Below are positions 30,718 to 42,001 of a DNA stretch of 64,000 bases, in pieces. The DNA lies in the NCBI GenBank assembly GCA_917880885.1, contig OU862913.1, positions 7,192,001 to 7,256,000 of the forward strand. Reading direction: 5' to 3'. Position 1 is the stretch's first letter. Every line of letters begins with the position of its first letter. This DNA is from Limnephilus marmoratus. Lineage: Eukaryota; Arthropoda; Insecta; Trichoptera; Limnephilidae. Position numbers and translations under genes: made by a program. Below the pieces are notes generated by a model, which saw only the letters and a program-made list of their open reading frames with translations, was not told the origin of the DNA and made no database searches.

Positions 30718-32732
30718 TTGAATAATTTAAAAATACCGAGAAAGGTAATTTGCAAACATCAAGTTAAACTGCATCTGCATGGATTCTGTGACTCCTCAGG
30801 GAGGGCCTATGCAGCTTGCATATATATAGTGTCTACTGATGAATCGGGAAACACAACTTCTTGTTTAGTCACATCAAAATCAAGGGTGGCACCGTTGAAA
30901 AGCATATCACTATCAAAGCTGGAGCTTTGTGGTGCTGTTTTACTCACAAAATTAGTAAACTATGTCAAAATAGCTATGAACTTAAATGAAATAGATACAA
31001 CCTACTGGTGCGATTCCATGATAACGCTATTCTGGATTCGTGGACAGCCAGCAAGGTGGAACACATTTGTGGCCAATAGGGTAGCTGAAATCCAGGATTC
31101 CAGTCAACCCGCACAATGGAAACACGTAAGATCGGAGGATAATGCGGCGGACGTTTTATCCAGAGGCGCGACGGTGTCGCAGCTACTAAAGTCTGACATT
31201 TGGTGGCATGGACCCACTTGGTTGACTTCAGGCGATTACCCGATTACCAGCAGTGAAGTTACGCCGTTGGATCTACCAGAAGAAAGATTAAAACTAACTT
31301 TAATTTCAGCAGTAAGACAGGATTGGGAAATATTTTCCAGATACTCTTGCTTAACCAAATTGCAAAGGGTGACAGCTTATATTTTAAGATTTATATTTAA
31401 TTGCAGAAATTCTTTGTCCAGGCGTAGCGGAGCACTAACTGTTTACGAATTGGAGAATTCACTTCACTTATTAATATCTCGTGCACAATGTTTTGCATTC
31501 CCGGAAGAGACGAGGGCCTTACAGGCCGGGGTAAATGTAAAGAATAGTAGTAAGTTAAAGTCATTAAATCCTCATTTGTTTAAGGATTTAATCCGGGTGG
31601 GGGGTAGGTTGTCCAACGGAAAAATGATATCGGAAAGTCAACAACACCCCATAGTACTACCATCACATCATGAGCTTATTGTCAGGCACTACCATTATTT
31701 ATATTTACATGCAGGAACGCAGGCATTGTTAGCTTTATTAAGAATGAAATACTGGCCAATTATGGGTAAAAATTTAATTAAAAAGGTTCTGAGATACTGT
31801 ATTATATGTTTTAGATGCAACCCGAAAACAGAGCAACAACTGATGGCGGACCTACCGGCCGAACGAATAACGGAAGGTCGCGCATTTCAATCATCAAGGG
31901 TGGATTTCTGCGGGCCCATTTTGATCAAATCAGGTGTTAGCCGTAAGACTCACAGCGTAAAATCTTATATATGTCTATTTATATGTATGGTAACCAAAGC
32001 AATACATTTGGAACTAGTAATGTCTTTAAGCACTGATAGCTTCCTAAATGCGTTTAAACGTTTCATCTCGCGAAGAGGGAAACCCAGTAAAATGTTTTCA
32101 GATAACGCCACTAATTTTAGGGCGCGAATAATGAATTAAGGGAAATCTATGAATTTTTGGAAAATTCGAATGAAAAAATTGATAAATGCTTAGCCAATTT
32201 ATCTATTCGCTGGAAATTCATACTAGCAAGGGCTCCGCACTTTGGGGGACTTTGGGAAGCAGGGGTCAAATCAGTAAAATATCATTTGAAAAGGGTAGCA
32301 AATGCTTCACTATTAACATATGAGGAATTCAGTACTGTATTATGTCAAATTGAATCATGCTTGAATTCCCGTCCCCTCTGTCCGCTGTCCAATGACCCCA
32401 AAGACCTAAATCCTCTCAGCCCTGGTCACTTTCCCATTGGAACAAGTTTAGCAGCGATCCCGGAGCAGAATTTGCAGAATGTAGCAGTCAATAGATTGAA
32501 TCATTACCAAAAATTAAACCAACTAATACAGTCGATTTGGTCGAGGTGGCACAAAGAATACTTGGCTGAGCTGCAGACCCGGACGAAATGGACTGGCAAC
32601 CACCAAAGGCAGCTGCAACCAGGCCAGATGGTCATTCTGAAGGAAGCCAACGAGCCTCCTTGCTTTTGGAGGCTAGGACGAGTGCACGCTGTACACCCAG
32701 GGCCGCCGAGAGGGCACGTTGGCCAAGTCTGA
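30718..32732 (+). pseudogene. BEL RNase H and integrase
   Basis: RNase H: LHGFCDSSGRAYAACIYI, LSKLELCGAVLL and WCDSMITLFWI. Integrase zinc module: LHAGTQALLALLR, then CIICFRCNP. Core: SRVDFCGPIL (Asp), MFSDNATNFR (Asp) and FGGLWEAGVKSVK (Glu). A single-base deletion at about 32125 (just after the second Asp) shifts the frame; it continues from 32157. The end of the frame is cut by the hAT element at 32698 after RVHAVHP. Confidence 0.9.
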
Positions 32733-32839
32733 AACTTGGGGCCCGGGCCGAAGGGGGGCCCGGGTGTGCGGATTTTTGACTAATAAAAGCCAATGACACT
32801 CGGAGCGGACGCGGGCCGGGCCCGCACGCTCCGTGGGCC

Positions 32840-33169
32840 CAGCTGTCAAACACGCCAGGAAACTTTTCAGAACATTTAAATCCACTGCAGTTACTAAATA
32901 CTTTTTCAAACCAAAAACTGTCAAATCTCTTCTCTAATGTAGTAATTGCCATTCGAATTTTCTGTACTCTGCCTGTAACAGTTGCGGAAGCAGAAAGATC
33001 TTTTAGTTTTTTGTCTAGAGTGAAAAATTTTTTGCGTTCCACAATGAGTCAAGAACGTTTAACAAGTTTGGGAATGTTATCCTTAGAAAATGGTCTGGTC
33101 AGAAACTTGGACTTTGATGATATTATAAATAGGTTTGCAAACAAGAAAAGTAGAAAAGCAATTTTATAG
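32840..33169 (+). pseudogene. hAT transposase C-terminal dimerisation domain
   Basis: An open frame of roughly 100 codons ending TAG at 33167-33169, without its own ATG. It shows AIRIFCTLPVTVAEAERSFS, then RVKNFLRSTMSQERL, LSLENGLVRNLDF and INRFANKKSRK, the signature of the hAT-C domain of ZMYM1/hAT-5-like transposases. The DDE core is missing. In the family this domain mediates oligomerisation. Confidence 0.85.
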
Positions 33170-33171
33170 AC

Positions 33172-34300
33172 GACAATTTTTTTTGCCTTATTTTATTTAT
33201 TTATTAACATTCAAACCTGCTAAACTGCTTATGTAGTTTGTCAGCAGGTACATAATGACAACATTTTTGCATATTACATGGTACAATGGCAAACAGTATG
33301 TAGGTATGTATAATGTTAAATTACAAAATAGGATAAATATAAAAATGTAAAAATATATATATATAAATATTTTTATTTTTTTTTTAAATATAAAAATATA
33401 TAAGCCTTATACAGGGTGTTAAGGGACGTACTTGACTTACTTTAACTAGTGATTCCTGACATTATTTGGAGTAAAAAATGTAAATGAAATTTTGGTCTCC
33501 GGTGACTTTTTTTGACAACTTTTTTTTTTTTCAAAATTTTTTTCTTCAAAATCAAACAAATAAAAATTCTTCCACACTTCGTCACTGGTCACTCAGCCGA
33601 GAATCCGACCAACCTCTTACCCAACCTCCAACTGTCCGACACCTACCATTTTTTTATGTTTTGTAGAAAAAATAAATAAAAAAAACATCAAAAATGTCAC
33701 CGCAGACCAAAATTTCATTTACATTTTTTACTCCAAATAATGTCAGGAAACACTGGTTAAAGTAAGTCAAGTACGTCCCTTAACACCCTGTATAACAAAC
33801 AAGTACAAATGAAATTAATATGAACAAATGAATATAATCAACAAGTACTTCTGTAGTTTAATATACATGAGGTAATACACATTTATAATGATTTTCTATT
33901 TCCTTGGAATGTGAATTCCAAATAGGAAAATAAGGTCTTCGGTAGAGCATCAATATAAACCTTCAGTATCTACTACCCATTTCCTTAGATTATATTTGAC
34001 TTTTGCTGTAAAAATGTTTATATTTTTAAATGTCATTGGTAGTTTGTTAAATATTCTGGGTACAATATAGTTTAGGGTTCTTTCACCGTATTTATTGGTA
34101 CATTTCGGAACCACCAATCCTTCATTTTGAGTGAATCTTGTATTATGTTTATGGAAAACTCTTTTCCTATACATATTATTTTATAGCCTATATTATTATT
34201 TTATAGTTTGTGGAGTTTTTACTATAATTTAAGAAATATTCCATTACTAACGTATCTCTGTTGATATTATAATAATTTAATTTAGCCGTATGATATACGA
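33172..34300 (-). mobile_element. 5'-truncated LINE nested in the hAT element
   Basis: The minus strand frame at 33950-34174 reads HNTRFTQNEGLVVPKCTNKY, then TLNYIVPRIFNKLP, matching the C-terminus of LINE-J (62448-62681). The 3' UTR with CAAACTACATAAGCAGTTT and an AATAAATAAATAAAAT end is also found at 63700-63830. Its 3' UTR is split by the MITE at 33412. Confidence 0.8.
33412..33790. mobile_element. 379 bp MITE, Tc1/mariner-like, TA target site
   Basis: CAGGGTGTTAAGGGACGTAC at the left is the inverse of the right end (GTACGTCCCTTAACACCCTG). The inverted repeats extend about 105 bp with few mismatches. TA flanks both ends (33410-33411, 33791-33792). The ~170 bp centre has no frame. Confidence 0.85.
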
Positions 34301-34373
34301 AGAAAATGTTATGGGGAGGGGGCCCGGTATAGTCTACTAGACTTGGGGCCCAGATTGGCTGTCAGCGGCCCTG

Positions 34374-34612
34374 TGTACACCCCGGGTCTAATGGAAGAGT
34401 ACGAGTGGCTACCATCATCACAGCACAGGGAACGGTCCAGAGGGCAATATCAAAACTATGCCTGCTTCCAATTGAGGACAACAAGTGCGAAGATTATCTA
34501 CCCGAGATGGACCAGGGAGAATAAGAAGCGACCCAGCAGCGCCAACGCACAGTGTGGCGCCCCCCAAGCAAGATATATATGGATGAAGCTGAGTTCTATA
34601 ACAAGACTTTAA
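34374..34612 (+). pseudogene. BEL integrase C-terminus
   Basis: Picks up after the hAT element with VHPGSNGRVRVATI-type residues in frame, then TVQRAISKLCLLPIED, the usual end of BEL pol, and stops at 34610-34612. Confidence 0.75.
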
Positions 34613-35397
34613 ATTAATAAAAAGTGCAAATAAAAGTGAAAAACAATAAAAAATTAATGAAAAAATGCAAATAAAAGTGAAAAACAATAAAAAATTATAA
34701 TAAAGGCAAAATGAATAAAGGTGGTGGAGGTCGTGACCTCTTGTGAAACTCGTGTAAAAAGAAAAACCAGATTGGGTGAAAATTAAAGGTTATAAGCTAA
34801 CCAAAATACTAATAAAAAAAACACTGCAAGTGCCCACATATATTTAATTTTAGACATTTAATAATATTTACAACAAAATTGGCTGTCCTGGAAGGAAGAC
34901 CTGTTCCCGTCCTCATTGTATTGTGTTTGTCCTAAAAATGAATGTTTAATTGTTATAACTTATTGATTTAATTTTTAACTTTGAATTTTTAGCTAGAGCA
35001 TGTAAATATGAATTTGTTAGTTACATAATTTAATCTGGTGTGAAGTAGTTAAAGTTAAAAACATTGTGAGTTATTTTTAGTATTATAAGTGGGATATTTT
35101 TGTTCATTTTTGTGTAATAAAAAACTCTAATCCTCACCGTTTTTTGGGTGGGAATATGTCTGAACTTCAGACCTTGAAACTTAATTATATTTAGCCAGGA
35201 ATCACACCGCAGGAGATCCTGCATAAAACATTAGGTGAGAACTCTCATAGCTAGTTAGATAAATTGTCAACAGATGTCAGAAGGTACAAACCTCTGGTCA
35301 GGCAAGGATATTATTCTATAAATAGCTGTTTTTTAGGGTGATATACCCTCTTTCTCCTCTTCGCTTCGCTGAAACCACACTTAATTAACTAGTAACT
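34613..35397 (+). other. BEL 3' UTR and upstream part of the 3' LTR
   Basis: No gene. AAAGTGCAAATAAAAGTG is repeated twice just after the stop (34620-34690). A purine-rich GGTGGTGGAGG at about 34720 could be the PPT and so mark the LTR start; this portion is not present at the left end of the element. Confidence 0.5.
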
Positions 35398-35703
35398 CCT
35401 TGGTCTGTCTCGGGTAGTTTGTATCTTCCGGTTATTAAAATGTAATTGGAAATAGAATCAATAAACTCAAGAGCCCCTTAAAAATTGTCCTGAAGATGAG
35501 TCTTCATTACCAGTTCCTTACCTTAAAACTTTACATATGATCCTACGAGTCGGATAGTTTAACGCGAGTAATTAAATTAATAAAAAAGAGCCAGTACTGA
35601 AGAAGGAACCAGCAATGCAGCCAGAATCCAGCAAGCAGATTCCAGCATCCAGAAGACATCACGATAAAAGGGGCAAGTGACCAATCCATTCCATACTACC
35701 CAC
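35398..35703 (+). repeat. BEL middle LTR, left part (continues at 56025)
   Basis: Matches 26603-26912. It is cut at CCAC (35700-35703) by the LARD-like element and resumes with CCACCTTACC at 56025. It serves as 3' LTR of copy A and 5' LTR of the truncated copy B. Confidence 0.8.
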
Positions 35704-36050
35704 TGTTACGATGCACAAATAAGCCCCTACTAATTATTCACCCACGCCACTGCGCAAACTACAGTTTCACTCCCCCGCCGCTAGCTTACCGGCGCGCTAC
35801 GGGCGGCGGAACCCAGAGCAAGCCACCGTCGACAGCGAGCCGCCATCGGCCACTCTTCCCCAGCGCCTGCCTTTGAGCGCCCGTGTTGTTGTAAACCGTT
35901 CCGCACAGTTCCGGAACATTCTGCAAGCCACGATGCAGCGTGTTTTGCATAGTGACTTGCGGGAACTCCAAGAATGGCTATATTCTTTCCCGTCACTGAA
36001 TCTACAAGAGTCCAGCCCCCAGCTGTGAGTACCCAAGCTGTTTTCCCCCT
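35704..36050 (+). repeat. LARD 5' LTR, first half
   Basis: Identical by eye to 55317-55663. GC-rich (CGGCGCGCTACGGGCGGCGG). It breaks off at TTTTCCCCCTT, where the poly-T of LINE-K begins. Confidence 0.9.
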
Positions 36051-36482
36051 TTTTTTTTTTTTTTTTTTTTACTTTATTTATTTCCATTTCTTTGTACATA
36101 GATATAATGTATAATAGCAAATAGTATAAAATAACATAAAATATATTAACAAATAATATGAATAAGAAATGAAAACCCACTAAGGCACTGCCTGAGTGTG
36201 GGTAATATTAAAACAAAATACTATATTTCTAAGTACCAAAGTATAAAAAAAAAATTAAAAAACATATAAAATATAAAGTTAGTATAAAAAGTTAGTATTA
36301 CATAGGTAGAATAAATGAAAAAGGTTTTGTTTCAGCTTTTATAAAAATAAAATAAAAATATGGAGAAAAACACACTAATTTCAATTTTTTTTTTTAAGTT
36401 ATTATAAAAAAAATAAACAGAAAACATATTGTACTACAGTTTAGAATGTTACAGAAAGTGAGTTGTAGAAGGATGGATAAAT

Positions 36483-38630
36483 TTATAGAAAAAGCGTTTC
36501 GATATCTACATTATTCAACCATAATTTTACCTCTTTTACATATTTTATCATTTTATTTAACATTTGAGTTTGTAGTGGTAGAAGGTTAAATGTTCGAGGA
36601 CCAATGAAACTGCTATGTGTCTGCAATAATTTAGTATTGGTTTGTGGAGTGTAAAATATATTATTTGTTCTTTTGCTCATTCTGTTTTCATTTATTTCGA
36701 AATTATTTTTGTTTTTAAATACATATTTCAAAGTTTTTAATATAAATAATTTACGTATATTAAATATTTTAGTTTCTTTGTATAATAAGTTGGTCGAGAA
36801 TGTTTTATTTTTGTTATATATGACTTTAATTATGTGTTTTTGAATTATTTGTAGAGGCTTAATAAATGTATCAAGTGCACCACCCCATCCTATAATGCCA
36901 TAAATGATTGAAGAATGCACCAGGGAAAAGTAGATCATTTTCAATTTTTCAATGTTTAGTACTTCCTTAAGTCTATAAAATATGTAGGTCAGATATCTTA
37001 ATTTAGAAGTGATTTGATTAATATGTGATTTCCAATTAAGATTTATATCTATTGATACTCCTAAATATTTTATATTTTCGACATTTGTAAGTTCGTTGCA
37101 CATGAAGCACATTTCTTGATTGCAACTAGTATTATGGATTCTAATTTTAAGGTTGTCTTTAGGTTTATTTTTAATGGTTTTATAAAACGGTAAATAAAAT
37201 GTTTTGCTATAGTTTAAAACGAGTTTGTTGTGTTTTAGCCATGTTGAAACCAGTGAAATACAATCAGTTGCTTTCGAAAAAGTTTCTTTCCAATGATTAC
37301 CATCCACTATTATTGCCGTGTCGTCTGCGTAAGAAACAATTTTACCAGGGATTACAAAGTTACATAATTCATTAATATAAATTAAGAATAAAATCGGGCC
37401 AAGCACAGTTCCCTGTGGAACTCCATTTTTTATCTTTGACTCTGAACTATAATTATTCCCAATTTTCGTTTTTTGTGTTCTGTCTTTAAGATAGTTAGAG
37501 AGTAGTTTTAGTGTGTCTTTTTTGAAGATTGATTGATTTATTTTTGTAATGAGTAAATTATGATTTACGGTGTCGAAAGCTTTTCTTAAATCTAGGAATA
37601 TGGCAAGACATTTCTTTTTTTTATCGATAGATGAGTATATCTTTTTTGTCAATTCATATATCGCATCCTCGGTGCTTAGGTCTTTACGAAAGCCGTATTG
37701 GTTTTTCGATAGAATTTTATATTTTTCTAAGTGTTCTATGACTCTAAACTTGATGCATTTTTCGAATATTTTCGAGAGGTTTGAAACAAGAGATATTGGT
37801 CTATAATTGTCTAATTTATTCGTATCTCCAGATTTATGAATAGGTATTATAGTGGAGATTTTAAATTGCTCTGGAAAATGACCATTTTTGAGGCATAAAT
37901 TAAAAATATGTTGCAATGGAGTTAGGACGTGTTGTTTTATTTTTTTTAACGTGTCACAAGATAATCCATCATTTCCCTTAGAGTTGGATGGTTTTAGGTT
38001 ATCAATATATTTTTCAATTTCATTAAATGTAACAGGAGAGAAATATTCTACAGAGTTAATTGAATCGTTATTTGAATCTAATTGAGGAGATGTCTCCATA
38101 TACGCATCATTAACATTAATGCCGGATGATTCAAGTACTACGTCTACTACATTTGTAAAATAGTTATTAAAGCTTTCTGAAATGGTCGATTTGTTAGTTA
38201 TTATTTCATTATTTATTATAACCTCATTTACAATATTTGAAGACATACTTTTTTTGTTGGCAATTTCATTTATAATATTCCAAGTTTTTTTAGTATTATT
38301 TTTAGCATTTTCAATTTGTATACTATAGTATTTCTTTTTGCAGTTTCGTATCAGCCTATTGAGTAAGTTACGATACATTAGATATTTTGTTTTCAGATAA
38401 GGCATTGTTCTGAGATTATTCTTTTGGCAATCTACTTGATATTTAAACATTTCTCTATATAATTTATCTCTTTGTTTAATTGATATAATTAATCCAACTG
38501 TTATCCGAGGCTTAATTTTTTTATATTTATTGTTAGTGACAACTATTTTACTTTCACTTTTTAGAGTATGATCTCTCAGAGTTTTATAGAAATTCTCTAG
38601 TGCGAGATGTGGATTTTCTATTGAAATCAC
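36483..38630 (-). CDS. LINE-K ORF2: reverse transcriptase
   Basis: 715 intact codons, opened here by a GTG that is really an internal codon. Motifs: DNYRPISLVSNLSKIFEKC (about residue 275), LAIFLDLRKAFDTVNHNLL (about 345), NGVPQGTVLGPILFLIYIN, and VSYADDTAIIV with YADD near residue 433, followed by LVLNYSKTFYLPF and IKYLGVSID. The C-terminus ends GPRTFNLLPLQTQM and KLWLNN. The polymerase appears complete. It performs target-primed reverse transcription in an intact element. The upstream endonuclease is in another frame and cut by Gypsy-2. Confidence 0.9.
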   Translation of the reverse strand: MISIENPHLALENFYKTLRDHTLKSESKIVVTNNKYKKIKPRITVGLIISIKQRDKLYREMFKYQVDCQKNNLRTMPYLKTKYLMYRNLLNRLIRNCKKKYYSIQIENAKNNTKKTWNIINEIANKKSMSSNIVNEVIINNEIITNKSTISESFNNYFTNVVDVVLESSGINVNDAYMETSPQLDSNNDSINSVEYFSPVTFNEIEKYIDNLKPSNSKGNDGLSCDTLKKIKQHVLTPLQHIFNLCLKNGHFPEQFKISTIIPIHKSGDTNKLDNYRPISLVSNLSKIFEKCIKFRVIEHLEKYKILSKNQYGFRKDLSTEDAIYELTKKIYSSIDKKKKCLAIFLDLRKAFDTVNHNLLITKINQSIFKKDTLKLLSNYLKDRTQKTKIGNNYSSESKIKNGVPQGTVLGPILFLIYINELCNFVIPGKIVSYADDTAIIVDGNHWKETFSKATDCISLVSTWLKHNKLVLNYSKTFYLPFYKTIKNKPKDNLKIRIHNTSCNQEMCFMCNELTNVENIKYLGVSIDINLNWKSHINQITSKLRYLTYIFYRLKEVLNIEKLKMIYFSLVHSSIIYGIIGWGGALDTFIKPLQIIQKHIIKVIYNKNKTFSTNLLYKETKIFNIRKLFILKTLKYVFKNKNNFEINENRMSKRTNNIFYTPQTNTKLLQTHSSFIGPRTFNLLPLQTQMLNKMIKYVKEVKLWLNNVDIETLFL

Positions 38631-38839
38631 ATTTTCCCAGTTTTCTGACCGAAGTAAAGAGTTTCATAATCAATGTCTACTTTTTCTAGATTTTCAGAAT
38701 TTCGGTTTAGAGGAGTATTTTTGAAATGATGTCCATAAAAGGTTGGGTAATGATCTGTGATATTTGTTTCAAGAATTGAAGAAATGATATTAACCGCCTT
38801 GTGCGACTTGACAAATGTGTGGTCAAAACATGCCGAGTG
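38631..38839 (-). pseudogene. LINE-K endonuclease, C-terminal part
   Basis: Reads SACFDHTFVKSHKAVN, then ITDHYPTFYG (the conserved Asp-His near the end of APE-type endonucleases). A one-base shift near 38650 separates it from the RT frame. Confidence 0.8.
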
Positions 38840-38843
38840 ACTT

Positions 38844-39491
38844 TGTACCAGTTTTTTCTCGTGTAATACTTCTGGAAAGTGTGTAAAACATGTATTTCAT
38901 GTGTAGGACAAAATTAAGTAAGGTTAAATGGAATTAAAGAGTTATGTAGTAATGCTAAGAACAAATTTTATTGAGGTTATATTCATAATTCCTTATCATC
39001 CATTATCTACGAAATTATTTAATTTAGAAGGCAAGAGACTCTACATTTACAATGAATATCAGGGCATGTTCAGATCGATAAACTAAATCTGACTAGTGAC
39101 GTGTAATAACAATTCTAATATGCTGATCTGTGGGTATGTAAAAGAATCAAAAGGTTTAAAGTTTCAAATCTCAAATAGTAATCCTGCTTTAGATACTTAG
39201 GGCGCCAGTCCTTCCTAATAATTATATGAAGAACAAATTTATAAATACAGTAAACCATAATGTGAGAATCTATCGTAACATGATGACAATCGCTCACGTG
39301 TCTGATGACGCAAGCCTCTCGCGAATCCTTTCCGTGATGTACTTCCTGACAGCTGTCCAACCTCTCTGGAACTGATTAGCAATCTCCGATTATGTACTCG
39401 GCCGTTGCCGTGTTCGTAACTGCACGGTTGTAAAATTAATATGTCCTTCTCAAGCGCTTGATACCGGGGCGAGTAGTTTTAAATCGTTACA
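38844..39491 (-). repeat. Gypsy-2 3' LTR and PPT
   Basis: 648 bp. The minus strand before it reads GAAGGGAAGGGAGTAA (complement of 39492-39507), the polypurine tract. Confidence 0.9.
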
Positions 39492-39507
39492 TTACTCCCT
39501 TCCCTTC

Positions 39508-42001
39508 AAAAAAAATTTCCAAGGAAATTTTAGGCCCTCCTGGCGCCTTTATAGATCTCAATACAGGAAGCTTGCTGATCATGCCAATAGATGATTTGCT
39601 CTGGAGGAATTGATTCCAGAATGTACCCTTGAAACCAGGTAATTTATATCCAATATGAAGATCACGTACAGGGTCCAGGACTTGAAGGCAGAAGTAGTAG
39701 AAAGAAGATTATCAGCTTAGAGGTTTGTTTGGTGACTGTATGAAAGTGAAGCTCTTCCTCCAAATCCGGCCATGATGAATTTTGAAACTGCTGGGATGAG
39801 CATCCAAAGAGTATACAGATGAAGGCTGAAGATCAAGGTAGGAGAAGAAGGTTGAAGTTCAATTTTGATAGTCTGTAATCTTGATATTGTCCAGTGCAGA
39901 TGACCGGTCCATTTTATGTAAACATGTCCATATGAATTTGAAGTTCTTCCTTCCATGTAGATTGTGATTGTTTTGGCCAAAAGCAGCAATGAATTCCACC
40001 GGACAGTATATGTTAAGGTCTTGAACTTGTAGTGATGATTGCGATTTAATGTTGATTTTAATTCTTGATGTTGCGAAGACTAAGCTATACTATAAAATGG
40101 TTTACTGATGAATTAGAAAAAATTTTAAGTTAGAACTGATTGTTAGTTATACAAAAGAAAAAAAACCCTAGCTGAAATAATATGATATAATTTTCAAATA
40201 AGATAATATTACAAACTGGACACCCTGCGGATAAATAAATAATTTGAAAACCCTATTGATAGAATGATTACAATTTTAATTTTCTAGCCAAGACGCAATT
40301 GAAGTTTCAAAACAGCCCACCTAGATGTCACTCCTCTAAAATGAGATTTTAAATATCTTTATAAATAAATTTTATAATAATTTTACTAACAAGTAAATTC
40401 AAAAGTTTAAGCTTTTACTGTGAAATAGATATTAAAATTTCTATATGAAAATGAATGTTATTATCCTCCCCATAGATCTGAGTAAAAGTAAGTTTTGTCT
40501 TCGATATTGAATAAATTATGAATTGTTAATCGAATTTAACCCATGCAATGTTGATAAAATTTAAGGAATAATTAGTTTGTGAATAAACAATTTTTTTTTT
40601 TTTTTTTTTAATTTTTTTTTAATACCCCAATGTAGTATGCTATAAATCAAATTTTAAATTTTCAGTTAAAATGTAATCCGATGATGCAATTTGCAGTAAA
40701 ATTGAATTATTATCTTTTGTTTTATTTTATTTTTATAAATCTTCCTGAATGAAGAACCAATTAACATTCCATGATTTGATCAAGAACAAGGTATTGATCG
40801 AATCATCGAATGCTAGTTCGACTTGTTGAGGTCATTCCGAGCTCAAGAATGACCTCCGCAACCCGAAGAAGGAAACTTTATTATATTTAAAATAAAATTA
40901 CTTGAATAGTAAACCGACGTTGGCATATGCCACATGCATTTTATTTGTGTTGAGGATTTCAAATCTCTCTCTTTAATTAACTTCATATTTATTTTAATTT
41001 GTAAGGACGAAGAACAACATAAAATGTGAATTAAAAAAAAAAACCCAAATGGATAAAATAAGCACTACCACAAGAAATTTCATACAAAACCGTTGGCTGG
41101 GTTTCGTAACTTCCTAAAGTTACTAAATAGATATTCTAAGCATCTGATTGCTATCATGTGATGAAAATAGTAACCCGATGCCAAAGATTCTGAATGAACC
41201 CTTCGGTTTGCCTTCTAGTTCAAAACATATAATAAATATTACGAACTATTAATCATTAATTCAATTGTAACCATAATCCAGCAGATCCTGCAAGGAATAT
41301 ACATACTCATTTGATAATATAGATTATTGAATGGGATAACCCAAATTAACATTAATAATTTGATAAATATAGGCACGGTTTTGTACCACATGCAATTGAA
41401 AAAGCACTATTTCTCCCTCTTATAGTATGTAACATCCCCAAAGGGCATAATGAAACAGAACAAGACAAAGAAACAGAACGAGACAACGAAACATAAAACC
41501 CAACTGTATTTTACTATAAACTATCTTGAAGATACGCCTACCATTCCGGACTAGCAAGCGCATCTTGAAAACAGTTAATTACATAACCATTTCAAAATGA
41601 ATATGATAAAAGTATATATGAGAATCATCAAAATGCCAAACGGATGTGCAATGTACTCACACACATCCAAACTTATTCAAAACTTGATGATTTGAATATA
41701 TAAATTTACAAAATTTAGTACTATGTATATTCATGTGCACACATTCAATGCGTAAGGGTAAGAATAGGTCACCCCTGCACACTGAACAAGTATAAAATAG
41801 CAAAATACATGTGTTAGAAATACCTGGACACGGACAAACAAAATAACTTCATAAACAAATATAAAATTGCATTCAATGTGAGAACATAAGTTTTAGTCAT
41901 GTTCTCACGTTAAATGGAATCTTTTAATCGCTTCCATTATTGCGCATAATGGAAACAAAAGTATACAAAATAATTAAAATACGCTCCTGATCTACACGAC
42001 G
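39508..42001 (-). other. Gypsy-2 region between pol and 3' LTR
   Basis: About 2.5 kb without a frame longer than ~90 codons. It is AT-rich with a T run near 40590-40620. I see no env signature (no furin site, signal peptide or fusion peptide in a long frame). Confidence 0.6.

Larger units (their letters stand above)
32698..34373 (+). mobile_element. hAT element nested in BEL integrase
   Basis: Ends CAGGGCCGCCGAGAGGG and the inverse of GTCAGCGGCCCTG are inverted repeats. TGTACACC flanks both sides (32690-32697, 34374-34381), the 8 bp duplication typical of hAT. It carries the C-terminus of a hAT transposase and a LINE. Length 1676 bp. Confidence 0.9.
26603..35703 (+). mobile_element. BEL/Pao LTR retrotransposon, copy A, inactive
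   Basis: A repeat beginning CCTTGGTCTGTCTCGGG occurs at 26603 and 35398 and runs at least to TACTACCCAC. Between them lie gag with BEL-type zinc knuckles and a pol with peptidase A17-like protease, RT with YMDD, RNase H and integrase, all on the plus strand. The left LTR seems to lack its 5' part. The right LTR continues, after the 20 kb LARD-like insertion, at 56025. Coding is broken by two amber stops, several one-base frameshifts and two insertions. Confidence 0.9.

Noticed and set aside
32632..33042. 136-codon minus-strand frame
   Set aside because: It is the shadow of the BEL integrase end and of the plus-strand hAT-C domain.
35781..36180. Minus-strand frames of 61-127 codons, repeated at 55394-55691
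   Set aside because: They lie in the GC-rich LARD LTR and recur only because the LTR is duplicated; no known domain.
39508..42001. Possible env gene in Gypsy-2
   Set aside because: No frame longer than about 90 codons and no envelope-like feature on either strand.
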